A stretch of 64,000 nt of DNA from Enterocloster lavalensis (GTDB lineage: Bacteria > Bacillota > Clostridia > Lachnospirales > Lachnospiraceae): NCBI RefSeq assembly GCF_902364025.1, contig NZ_CABJCG010000014.1, positions 62,001 to 126,000 on the forward strand, given 5' to 3'. Below, one piece after another: positions 56,975-64,000 of this stretch. Below the pieces are notes generated by a model that was not told the DNA's origin, made no database searches, and saw only the letters and a list, made by a program, of their open reading frames with translations. A program made the position numbers and the translations under genes. How positions within the stretch are numbered: the first letter of the stretch is position 1; every line of letters starts with the position of its first letter.

Positions 56975-57820
56975 CTATATTCTTCCGGCCAGATGGTTGC
57001 TCAGATTCTGCATAAAGGAGATCTGCTTGAGTTTCACCATGATCGTGTGCATCTCCGACCGTTTAATACGGATGCTGTCCCCTTTTTCCAGTTCAATGAA
57101 TGTGTCCCCGTCAAATGCAGCCACCTGGCCGCCGTTCACAAAGTCGATTCGGACCGTGTCCTCGGGCGCCAGGACGATACTCCTGGCGTTTAGCGCGTGG
57201 GAGCAGATGGGCGTCAGCACCATCATCTTGGCCCCCGGCGCGATCACCGGCCCGCCGGCCGATAAATTGTACGCGGTGGAGCCGGTGGGCGTGGCCACCA
57301 GAATTCCGTCCGCGGAGTATTCGTTCAGGAAATCGTCGTTCACATAGACTTTGAAGCGCAGCGCTTTCAAGGCGTCCTTGCGGGTTACGGCGATCTCGTT
57401 GAGCGCAATGTCGCACATCACGGTCTGCCCGTCCCGCACGGCCTCCCCCTGGATCATCATGCGGGATTCCAGCTGATAGCGGTCCTCCAGCAGCGCATCC
57501 ATCACCGGCGCGATATCCTCCTGGCGGCTGATCTGGTTCAAGAAGCCCAGATGGCCCCGGTTCACGCCCACCATCGGGATATCCCGCCCGGCCAGGTCCC
57601 TGGCCGCCTGGATCAGGGTTCCGTCCCCGCCGATGGTGATCACGCACTGGACCTCCTGCGGCACCATGGCGCTCTCGGTGTGCCGGTTGGAGCAGTCCTG
57701 GGGAAATGCGGGCTGCACCGTGCACTGCGCGCCCTTCCCTTCCAGATAGGAGCGGATAAACATCTCCGCCTCGCGCACATATTCTTTATCATAATTGGCA
57801 ATTATATAAAAGCGTCTCAT
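56975..57820 (-). CDS. nadK: NAD kinase
   Basis: A 281-residue ATP-NAD kinase. The diagnostic GGDGTLIQAARDL is at about residues 65-77, DGILVATPTGSTAYNLSAGG is the substrate block, and the C-terminal half is beta-rich. It makes NADP. It lies between tlyA and argR with 15-base gaps, inside the conserved operon. The length is normal. Confidence 0.95.
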   Translation of the reverse strand: MRRFYIIANYDKEYVREAEMFIRSYLEGKGAQCTVQPAFPQDCSNRHTESAMVPQEVQCVITIGGDGTLIQAARDLAGRDIPMVGVNRGHLGFLNQISRQEDIAPVMDALLEDRYQLESRMMIQGEAVRDGQTVMCDIALNEIAVTRKDALKALRFKVYVNDDFLNEYSADGILVATPTGSTAYNLSAGGPVIAPGAKMMVLTPICSHALNARSIVLAPEDTVRIDFVNGGQVAAFDGDTFIELEKGDSIRIKRSEMHTIMVKLKQISFMQNLSNHLAGRI

Positions 57821-57835
57821 ACCGTCCCCCGTCCT

Positions 57836-58651
57836 CTAGTCCAGCTGTGAGTGGGCCGCTTCCACCACGGCCGCGGGATCCACGGGAAGGTCCTCCGGCC
57901 TCTGGGGCGTCTCCCCGCCGGAAAGCTTTTGCAGATGGAGCAGATACTCGATATTTCCCTCCGGCCCCTTGATGGGCGAGTATTCCAGATTCAACACCTT
58001 AAAACCGTTTTCCACCGCATAGCTTATCACCATGCGGATCACCTCCAGGTGCACCGACCGCTCCCGCACCACGCCTTTTTTGCCAACCTTCTCGCGCCCG
58101 GCCTCAAACTGCGGTTTGATCAGGCAGACCACCTGTCCGTCTCCGGTCAGCAGCTCCCGCACCGGTCCCAATACCTTGGTCAGGGAAATGAAGGAGACGT
58201 CGATGCTGGCAAGGGCGATGGGGTCCGCGATGTCCGAGGGCGTCACGTAGCGGATATTGGTCTTTTCCATGCAGACCACCCGCTCGTCGTTTCGCAGCTT
58301 CCAGTCCAGCTGCCCGTGGCCCACGTCCACGGAATAGACCTTCACCGCGCCGTTTTGCAGCATACAGTCCGTGAAGCCGCCGGTGGAGGCGCCCACGTCC
58401 ATGCAGACCTTTCCCGCCGGCTCCACGCCGAAATGCGTCATGGCCTTCTCCAGCTTCAGGCCGCCGCGGCTCACATATTTGAGGGTGCTTCCACGCACCT
58501 CGATGGCGGCCGCCTCATCGAACTGCGTGCCCGCCTTATCCTCCTTCTGCCCGTCCACATAGACGATGCCCGACATAATCAGCGCCTTCGCCTTCTCCCT
58601 GGAGGGCGCCAGATTTCTCTGTACCAGGAGTACGTCCAACCGTTCTTTCAT
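57836..58651 (-). CDS. tlyA: TlyA-family rRNA 2'-O-methyltransferase
   Basis: A 271-residue protein. An N-terminal S4 RNA-binding domain (RLDVLLVQRNLAPSREKAKA) precedes an FtsJ-type SAM methyltransferase (VCMDVGASTGGFTDCML and SVDVGHGQLDW). Related TlyA enzymes methylate 16S and 23S rRNA and give capreomycin sensitivity; annotation as hemolysin is historical. It lies between dxs and nadK, the standard position (YqxC in Bacillus). Confidence 0.93.
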   Translation of the reverse strand: MKERLDVLLVQRNLAPSREKAKALIMSGIVYVDGQKEDKAGTQFDEAAAIEVRGSTLKYVSRGGLKLEKAMTHFGVEPAGKVCMDVGASTGGFTDCMLQNGAVKVYSVDVGHGQLDWKLRNDERVVCMEKTNIRYVTPSDIADPIALASIDVSFISLTKVLGPVRELLTGDGQVVCLIKPQFEAGREKVGKKGVVRERSVHLEVIRMVISYAVENGFKVLNLEYSPIKGPEGNIEYLLHLQKLSGGETPQRPEDLPVDPAAVVEAAHSQLD

Positions 58652-58689
58652 TCCGCTAAAGTTCCTCTCTTTTCTTCTTCAGTCTCTTC

Positions 58690-60555
58690 CTAATCCAAAT
58701 ATCCCCTGCTCTTCATGGTCTTTATAATGGAATCGCTGTCGATGCCCAGGCCCTCCCGCAGCACGGACACGTTTCCGTGCTCCACATAGGCGTCGGGTAT
58801 GCCGATATTCAACACCCGGCGGTGGGGATAATGCTCATGGATATAGGCGGTGACCGGCAGGCCGTAGCCGCCCTGCAGCACGTTCTCCTCCAGGGTGACG
58901 ATCACCTTGTGCCGCTCTGCCAGGCGGTCCACCAGCTCCCGGTCAAAGGGCTTCACAAAGCGCCCGTTTGCCAGGGTGCAGGAGCGTCCCTCCGCCTTCA
59001 GCTTCTGCCGGATGTGCTCTGCGGTGCTGACCATGCTTCCCACGGCCAGAAGGGCGATCCCTTCCTCCTCGTAGAGCATTTCCCCCTTGCCGTAGACAAT
59101 GGGTTCCCGGAAATCCCGCAGGCCCCGGTACGCCTCGCCCCGGGGATAGCGGATGGCCAGGGGACGGTTGTAGTCCATGGAAAATTCCAGCATGGCGCGC
59201 AGCTCCCACAGGTTCTTGGGCGCCATGACGCTCATGTTGGGGATGGAGGTCAAAAAGGAGTAGTCGAAAATTCCCTGATGGGTCTCCCCGTCGCTGCCTA
59301 CCAGCCCTGCCCGGTCCACGGCGAACACCACCGGCAGGTCCTGGATACAGACATCGTGTAATACCTGGTCGTAGGCCCGCTGGAGAAACGACGAATAGAC
59401 CGCTACCACCGGCTTCAAACCGGCTGCGGCCATGCCTGCCGCCGAAGTAACCGCGTGGGCTTCGGCAATCCCCACATCAAAGAACCGTCCCGGATAATGC
59501 CGGGCAAAGTCGGAGAGACCCGTGCCGTCCGGCATGGCCGCGGTCAGCGCCACCAGGTTGGGGCGCTCCTTCGCCAGCTGGCAGAGCTTGCGGGAAAATA
59601 CCTCGGTGTAGCTTGGATACTGTTTCTCCTTCAGGGATTTCCCCGTGGTCACGTCAAAAGGATCCACCCCGTGGAAGCGGGACGGATTTTTCTCCGCAGG
59701 CTTGTAGCCCTTGCCCTTTTTGGTCAAAACATGCACCAGCACCGCGTGATCCAGCTTTTTCGCCTCCCGGAACACCTTGCAGAGCTGGGAAATGTTGTGC
59801 CCATCCACCGGCCCCAGGTAGGTGATGCCCATATTCTCAAAGAGCATCCCCGGGATAAACAGCTGCTTGATGCTGTTCTTGGTGCGCTTGATCTTGTCGA
59901 TCATGGGCGCGCCCACCACGGGAATCCGGTCCAGGGCGTTGGCCACGTTCTTTTTCAGATCGTTGTAGCCGCTGCCCGTTCTCAGGCCGTTCAGATAGCG
60001 CGACATTCCGCCCACGTTCTCGGAAATGGACATTTTATTGTCGTTGAGCACGATGATGAAATTCTTCTTCATGCGCGCCGCGTTGTTCAATGCCTCGTAG
60101 GCCATCCCGCCGGTTAAGGCTCCGTCCCCGATCACGGAGACCACCTCGTAGTCCTGTCCCAGGATATCCCGCCCCTGGGCGATGCCCAGACCCGCGGAGA
60201 TGGAGGTGGAGCTGTGACCGGTGTCAAAGCAATCGTAGGGGCTCTCCTTGCGCTTGGGAAAGCCGGAGAGCCCTCCGTACTGGCGCAGCTCGTCGAATTC
60301 CGCCATGCGCCCGCTTAAAATTTTGTGGGTGTAGGACTGATGCCCCACGTCCCATATGACCTTGTCTTCCGGCAGGTCAAAGGTCCGGTACATCGCAATG
60401 GTAAGCTCGACCACGCCAAGGTTTGAGGCCAGATGGCCCCCCGTGTGGCTGATCTTCTCAATTAAAAACGCTCTTATCTCCTGTGCGAGCTGTCCCAGCT
60501 CTTCCAGGGACATCTGCTTGATGTCCTGCGGACCTTTTATCTGTTCCAATATCAT
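58690..60555 (-). CDS. dxs: 1-deoxy-D-xylulose-5-phosphate synthase
   Basis: A 621-residue thiamine diphosphate enzyme. The ThDP-binding motif is GDGALTGGMAYEALNNA; early conserved segments are DVGHQSYTHKILSGR and FDTGHSSTSISAGLG. The transketolase C-terminal part ends with YGLPVTAYI. It joins pyruvate and glyceraldehyde 3-phosphate in the first step of the MEP isoprenoid pathway. The preceding gene (ispA) uses products of the same pathway. Confidence 0.97.
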   Translation of the reverse strand: MILEQIKGPQDIKQMSLEELGQLAQEIRAFLIEKISHTGGHLASNLGVVELTIAMYRTFDLPEDKVIWDVGHQSYTHKILSGRMAEFDELRQYGGLSGFPKRKESPYDCFDTGHSSTSISAGLGIAQGRDILGQDYEVVSVIGDGALTGGMAYEALNNAARMKKNFIIVLNDNKMSISENVGGMSRYLNGLRTGSGYNDLKKNVANALDRIPVVGAPMIDKIKRTKNSIKQLFIPGMLFENMGITYLGPVDGHNISQLCKVFREAKKLDHAVLVHVLTKKGKGYKPAEKNPSRFHGVDPFDVTTGKSLKEKQYPSYTEVFSRKLCQLAKERPNLVALTAAMPDGTGLSDFARHYPGRFFDVGIAEAHAVTSAAGMAAAGLKPVVAVYSSFLQRAYDQVLHDVCIQDLPVVFAVDRAGLVGSDGETHQGIFDYSFLTSIPNMSVMAPKNLWELRAMLEFSMDYNRPLAIRYPRGEAYRGLRDFREPIVYGKGEMLYEEEGIALLAVGSMVSTAEHIRQKLKAEGRSCTLANGRFVKPFDRELVDRLAERHKVIVTLEENVLQGGYGLPVTAYIHEHYPHRRVLNIGIPDAYVEHGNVSVLREGLGIDSDSIIKTMKSRGYLD

Positions 60556-60580
60556 GTTCTGAAATCCTTCTTACTCCGGC

Positions 60581-61492
60581 TTATTTTTTGCGATCCATCA
60601 GCATGCGGATCAGATTCTCCAAAAATTCATTGTTGCCCGGAAGCTGTTCCAAATCCTCAATGGCCTGTGCGGACAGCTGTTCCACGTCCTTCTTCGCCTT
60701 CTCCAGACCTTCCAGGGTCACATAAGTGGTCTTGCCGTTGCGCGCATCGCTTCCCGCGGGCTTGCCAAGCTCCTCCTCGCTGCCGGTCACGTCCAGGATG
60801 TCGTCCTGAATCTGGAAGGCCATGCCGATGTGGGACGCCAGGCGCTCCACGATCTTGCAGTCCTCCTCCGCAGCTCCGCCCAGCACCGCGCCGATGAGCA
60901 TGGAAGCCTCCAGCAGCGCGCCGGTCTTTAAGCGGTAGATGAAATCCAGCTTGTCCCTGGGGATATCGCTGCCCGCCAGCTCCACATCCACGGTCTGGCC
61001 GCCGATCATGCCGAACGCGCCGGTCTTGTGGGCTAAAATGCCGATGGCGCGCCCGATGGCGGAAATCTCATCGGGATCGATGCTGGTCTCAAATGCCCTG
61101 GCCGCCGTCTCAAAGGCGTACATCATCAGCGCATCGCCGGTCAGCACGCCGATGTCCTCGCCGTACTCCGCCCAGGTGCTGGGCTTTCCCCGGCGCAGAC
61201 GGTCGTCGTCCATGCACGGTAAATCGTCGTGAACCAGCGAGGACGTGTGAATCATCTCCACCGCCGCCATAAAGGGGATCACGCAGTCCAGCACATCCCC
61301 GGTGAACAGTCGGCAGACTTCCTGCATGAGCATGGGGCGCAGGCGCTTGCCGCCGGCCTTCATGCTGTAATTCATGGCCTCAAGCACCGTCTTCTGATGC
61401 CCGGTCTCCTCCGGCAGGTACGGCTCGATTATCTGCTCGATCTCCTTTGTCCTGCGCTCCATTTCCGCTTTAAACTGTTCCATATCACTCAT
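60581..61492 (-). CDS. ispA: geranyl/farnesyl diphosphate synthase
   Basis: A 303-residue polyprenyl synthase. The first Asp-rich motif is DDLPCMDDDRLRRG, the second DDILDVTGSEEELGKPAGSD. It makes C10-C15 prenyl diphosphates. I start at ATG 61492, 9 bases after GAGG; other starts at 61498 and GTG 61501 are too close. The start overlaps the end of xseB by 8 bases, showing coupling. Confidence 0.95.
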   Translation of the reverse strand: MSDMEQFKAEMERRTKEIEQIIEPYLPEETGHQKTVLEAMNYSMKAGGKRLRPMLMQEVCRLFTGDVLDCVIPFMAAVEMIHTSSLVHDDLPCMDDDRLRRGKPSTWAEYGEDIGVLTGDALMMYAFETAARAFETSIDPDEISAIGRAIGILAHKTGAFGMIGGQTVDVELAGSDIPRDKLDFIYRLKTGALLEASMLIGAVLGGAAEEDCKIVERLASHIGMAFQIQDDILDVTGSEEELGKPAGSDARNGKTTYVTLEGLEKAKKDVEQLSAQAIEDLEQLPGNNEFLENLIRMLMDRKK

Positions 61493-61724
61493 GTTCATCA
61501 CCCTCGCTCAATATCAGAATTTGTTTTTCCACTTTGTCAATCTGTGCGTTCAGCGTTTTCACCAGCTTCATCCCCTGCTCATAACAGGCAAAGGATTCTT
61601 CCAGCGTGTTCTCGCCGTCCTCCAGTTTTTTAACCATCTCTTCCAGCGCCTCGAAGGTCTCCTCGATGCCCGGCTCTCTGCCGGCCGTCTCCTGACCTTT
61701 GGCGCTCTTTGCGCTTTTTGTCAT
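61485..61724 (-). CDS. xseB: exodeoxyribonuclease VII small subunit
   Basis: A 79-residue acidic protein with FEALEEMVKKLEDGENTLEE and SFACYEQGMKLVKTLNAQ, the family core. It combines with XseA to degrade single-stranded DNA. It overlaps xseA by 4 bases upstream and ispA downstream. Confidence 0.95.
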   Translation of the reverse strand: MTKSAKSAKGQETAGREPGIEETFEALEEMVKKLEDGENTLEESFACYEQGMKLVKTLNAQIDKVEKQILILSEGDEHE

Positions 61725-62947
61725 GTCAGCTCTCCGCCTTTCCTGTCATCTAAGGATTCCGTCTCCTCCACGCGGGCGACGGCTCTTCCGTCCCGCACCC
61801 GGACGGTGATCCGGTCCCCGGGCTTTACCTGGGAAACGGACTCCAGGCGTTTTCCCCCGCCGTCGGTGATGAATCCGTAGCCGCGGCTGATCTGCTCCAG
61901 AGGCGACAGCGACTGGAGACGCCCCGCCAGCAGCGCCAGCCGGTGGCGTCCGGCCGTGACCCGCCGCTCCATGATCCGCCCCATGCGGTCCTCCAGGTCG
62001 GCCAGGCGCTGGCGTTTCTCGTTGAGCTGCCGCTCGGGGTGGTGCATTTTCAGGCGCAGCACGTCCTGGTTCAGGCGGTAGCGCACCCGCTCCAGCCTGC
62101 GCTCCATGCCCCGGTTTAAGGTTCTCCGGTAGAGGTCCGTCTGGGCCTCAAACTGGCTGTAGTCGAACACCGCCAGCTCCGCCGCCGCCGAGGGCGTGGG
62201 GGCCCGCATATCCGCCACATAGTCCGCTATGGTCACATCCGTCTCGTGGCCCACCGCTGAGATCACCGGCGTGCCGCACTCAAAAATAGCCCGCGCCACC
62301 ATCTCCTCGTTAAAGGCCCACAAATCCTCGATAGAGCCGCCGCCTCTGCCGACGATGATCACGTCCAGATTCATGCGGTCCAGGGTCTGTATGCCCTTCA
62401 CGATGCTGTATTTGGCCTCGGTCCCCTGGACCAGAGCCGGATACAGAATCAGCTGGACGTAAGGGTTGCGCCGGGCGGAAATGTTCATGATGTCCCGGAT
62501 GGCCGCCCCTGTGCTGGCCGTCACCACGCCAACGCGCTTTGCGTATCTGGGAATGGGCTGCTTGTAACAGCCGTCGAACATCCCCATCTCCTCCAGCTCG
62601 TTTCTCAGCTGTTCGAATCTGCGGAAGAGATCGCCGGTGCCGTCCAGGGTAATGGACCTGGCGTAGAGCTGGTATTTGCCGTCCCGCTCGTACACGTCCA
62701 CGGTTCCCTGAGCCACCACCTGCTGGCCTTCCTCCATTTTAAATCCCAGATTTTTCCTCTGGGAGGCAAACATCACGGCTCCGATCTGGGAGCCGCCGTC
62801 CTTCAATGTGAAATATATATGGCCCGATGGGTGGTATTTGCAGTTGGAAACCTCTCCCTTGACGGATATTTTGTTCAGGGCAAAATCCTGGGTAAACATG
62901 TTTTTAATGTAGGAATTCACCTGCGATACAGTATAAATACTCCCCAT
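61721..62947 (-). CDS. xseA: exodeoxyribonuclease VII large subunit
   Basis: A 408-residue nuclease subunit. The N-terminal OB-fold (VSQVNSYIKNMFTQDFALNK, VKGEVSNCKYHPSGHIYFTL) binds single-stranded DNA; the catalytic part includes VVTASTGAAIRDIMNI and IIVGRGGGSIEDLWAFNEE. The C-terminal coiled coil and the GYGFITDGGG end are typical. The length is normal for Firmicutes. Confidence 0.96.
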   Translation of the reverse strand: MGSIYTVSQVNSYIKNMFTQDFALNKISVKGEVSNCKYHPSGHIYFTLKDGGSQIGAVMFASQRKNLGFKMEEGQQVVAQGTVDVYERDGKYQLYARSITLDGTGDLFRRFEQLRNELEEMGMFDGCYKQPIPRYAKRVGVVTASTGAAIRDIMNISARRNPYVQLILYPALVQGTEAKYSIVKGIQTLDRMNLDVIIVGRGGGSIEDLWAFNEEMVARAIFECGTPVISAVGHETDVTIADYVADMRAPTPSAAAELAVFDYSQFEAQTDLYRRTLNRGMERRLERVRYRLNQDVLRLKMHHPERQLNEKRQRLADLEDRMGRIMERRVTAGRHRLALLAGRLQSLSPLEQISRGYGFITDGGGKRLESVSQVKPGDRITVRVRDGRAVARVEETESLDDRKGGELT

Positions 62948-62959
62948 GTTTCCGCCGCC

Positions 62960-63463
62960 TTATGCTTTTTCCGTTCCGGTCTTTTCAGGTTCCGCGGGGG
63001 ATGGCAAGAGGTCCTTGCCGGCGAATTTCGCCAGGATGCCGTTGACAAAGGACGGGGACTCGTCGCCGCCGAACTTCTTGGCAAGCTCCACCGCCTCGTT
63101 GATGGCCACCTTCTCCGGGATGGAATCGTCGTACTTCATCTCAAACAGCGCCAGACGCAGGATCGTCAGCTCCACCTTCCCCATACGCTTAGTGCGCCAG
63201 CCGGCCGCCACTTCATTGATCTGTTCGTCGATCTCCGGAATCTTGTCCATAATTCCGGCCACGCGTTTCTCCAGGTAACGGCTGTCCTCCTCCTTTATCT
63301 CTACATTATGCAGGATCGTCACCTCCCCCTTGGGGTCCACATCATCCTCCTCGGGTGCGTTGAAATACTGCTTAAGCTGCTCCTTCACTTCCTCCGCCGA
63401 AGGGTAGAAGTCGGCGGAAAACAACATCTTAAAGCAGTGTTCCCGCAATTCTCTTCTGGTCAT
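62960..63463 (-). CDS. nusB: transcription antitermination factor NusB
   Basis: A 167-residue helical protein: TRRELREHCFKMLFSADFYP at the N-terminus, EKVAINEAVELAKKFGGDES and PSFVNGILAKF at the conserved C-terminal part, which binds boxA RNA in rRNA transcription. A longer acidic insert (NAPEEDDVDPKGEV) is seen in Lachnospiraceae. It follows asp23 in the usual order. Confidence 0.94.
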   Translation of the reverse strand: MTRRELREHCFKMLFSADFYPSAEEVKEQLKQYFNAPEEDDVDPKGEVTILHNVEIKEEDSRYLEKRVAGIMDKIPEIDEQINEVAAGWRTKRMGKVELTILRLALFEMKYDDSIPEKVAINEAVELAKKFGGDESPSFVNGILAKFAGKDLLPSPAEPEKTGTEKA

Positions 63464-63536
63464 TTCGTTGGTTTCCTTTCTTCAGTCCATAATGGATACC
63501 CGGCAAAGGCGTTCCCGCCCGGGCCGGGTGCCTGGG

Positions 63537-63605
63537 GTTTCCTTGATTATACCTTGTCGTCAGCCGACAGGCTGATGATAAGTGATACGTTTCCTTGATT
63601 ATACC
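63537..63605. repeat. 17-bp direct repeat carrying two -10-like boxes before nusB
   Basis: GTTTCCTTGATTATACC at 63537-63553 and 63589-63605. On the minus strand each copy contains GGTATAATCAAGG. The upstream one has TTGTTT 17 bases before TATAAT, a good promoter for nusB; the second -10 has no clear -35. Confidence 0.6.
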
Positions 63606-63641
63606 AAATTCAATGCATAAAAACAATTAAAAATGTATAAA

Positions 63642-63668
63642 ACTCCCCGGCGCCCATGTCCGGGGAGT
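63642..63668 (-). terminator. terminator after the asp23-like gene
   Basis: ACTCCCCGG and CCGGGGAGT arms with a 9-base loop, followed on the minus strand by TTTTAT; 29 bases beyond the stop. It separates asp23 from nusB. Confidence 0.85.
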
Positions 63669-63696
63669 CTGGTATCGGGCCGTGCAGGCCATGTGA

Positions 63697-64000
63697 TTAC
63701 CGGTTTTCGTCCATGCTGACGCCGGCAATCTTGATGTTCACATCCAGCACGGTGAGCCCGGTCATATTCTCGATGGCCGTGCGCACCTTGTCCTGTACCT
63801 TCTCGCTGACCTCGGGGATGTTGTATCCGAACCGGATATACAGGGAGAGATCCACGGATACGTGCTCCTCCGTCACCTCCACCTTGACGCCCTTGCTCAG
63901 ATTCTTCATACCCAGCTTGCCTACCAGCTCGTTGGTGATATTGCCCGCCATGGACGCGACGCCTTCCACCTCCGTGGCCGCCAGCCCGGCGATGATCGCC
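63697..64000 (-). CDS. Asp23/Gls24 family envelope stress protein (5' end outside the window)
   Basis: The frame continues to the window edge: upstream of the GTG at 63969 the codons read AIIAGLAATE, a conserved part of the family, so the start is outside. Visible residues VEGVASMAGNITNELVGKLG, VEVTEEHVSVDLSLYIRFGY and NIPEVSEKVQDKVRTAIENM are typical of YqhY/Asp23 proteins. In Bacillus YqhY lies before nusB as here and is linked to acetyl-CoA carboxylase control. Confidence 0.92.
   Translation of the reverse strand, partial: AIIAGLAATEVEGVASMAGNITNELVGKLGMKNLSKGVKVEVTEEHVSVDLSLYIRFGYNIPEVSEKVQDKVRTAIENMTGLTVLDVNIKIAGVSMDENR

Overview
The window looks like part of the chromosome of an endospore-forming Lachnospiraceae bacterium (Clostridium cluster XIVa; my impression is the Enterocloster / C. 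clostridioforme / Hungatella neighbourhood, which is inference). The right end carries the classic Firmicutes block asp23-nusB-xseA-xseB-ispA-dxs-tlyA-nadK-argR-recN. spoIVB, spo0A and two collagen-like exosporium genes with sigma-K-type promoters show that it sporulates. No rRNA, tRNA or CRISPR array was seen.

Positions 1 to about 18300 are mobile DNA, apparently two nested elements. The inner one (about 1-11735) is a mobilizable element: TnpV, an Xre regulator, a large serine recombinase, TnpW, a DnaC-like loader, a replisome organizer with a possible internal origin, a relaxase and MobC with an oriT-like region, Tn916-type orf7/orf8 regulators, and a ribosomal-protection tetracycline-resistance gene with its attenuator leader. 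It seems to be inserted in the maff2 gene of an outer Tn1549-type conjugative element. The visible arm of that element (11715-18300) holds truncated maff2, virD4, pcfB, ardA, a DUF6674-like gene, a DUF4406-like gene and parB. This arm carries five copies of a palindrome (TGGACA-N3-TGTCCA), mostly between genes. It ends inside a BclA-like collagen gene, which has lost its 5' end.

18.3-23 kb is the collagen/exosporium cluster. 23-30 kb holds VOC and GNAT proteins, a PrsA-like lipoprotein, HAD phosphatase, Maf, a CmpB-like membrane protein, a PAP2-related protein, an HD protein and glgA. spo0A follows at 30.1-30.9 kb. Then come a membrane pyrophosphatase and a prolyl-tRNA editing-like protein (31.7-34.5 kb), a TetR gene, and a leftward operon of ribokinase, nucleoside hydrolase and an ECF transporter (S, T and two ATPases), which together look like a nucleoside uptake and breakdown system. 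40.7-49.2 kb has a DUF6688-like membrane protein and a LysR-controlled beta-glucoside island (PTS, 6-phospho-beta-glucosidase, two aldo/keto reductases, flavoprotein). 49.3-50.9 kb has an AlbA_2-type ATPase and a small Cys-rich protein between 29-bp direct repeats.

The most striking find lies between spoIVB and recN. A tyrosine recombinase gene and a gene for an unknown 203-residue protein flank a ~258-bp segment bounded by perfect 26-bp inverted repeats. The segment holds an extended -10 promoter that now points away from the unknown gene, so this looks like an invertible promoter switch (phase variation) in the OFF state. One repeat lies within the recombinase 3' end, so inversion would also shorten the recombinase by seven residues.
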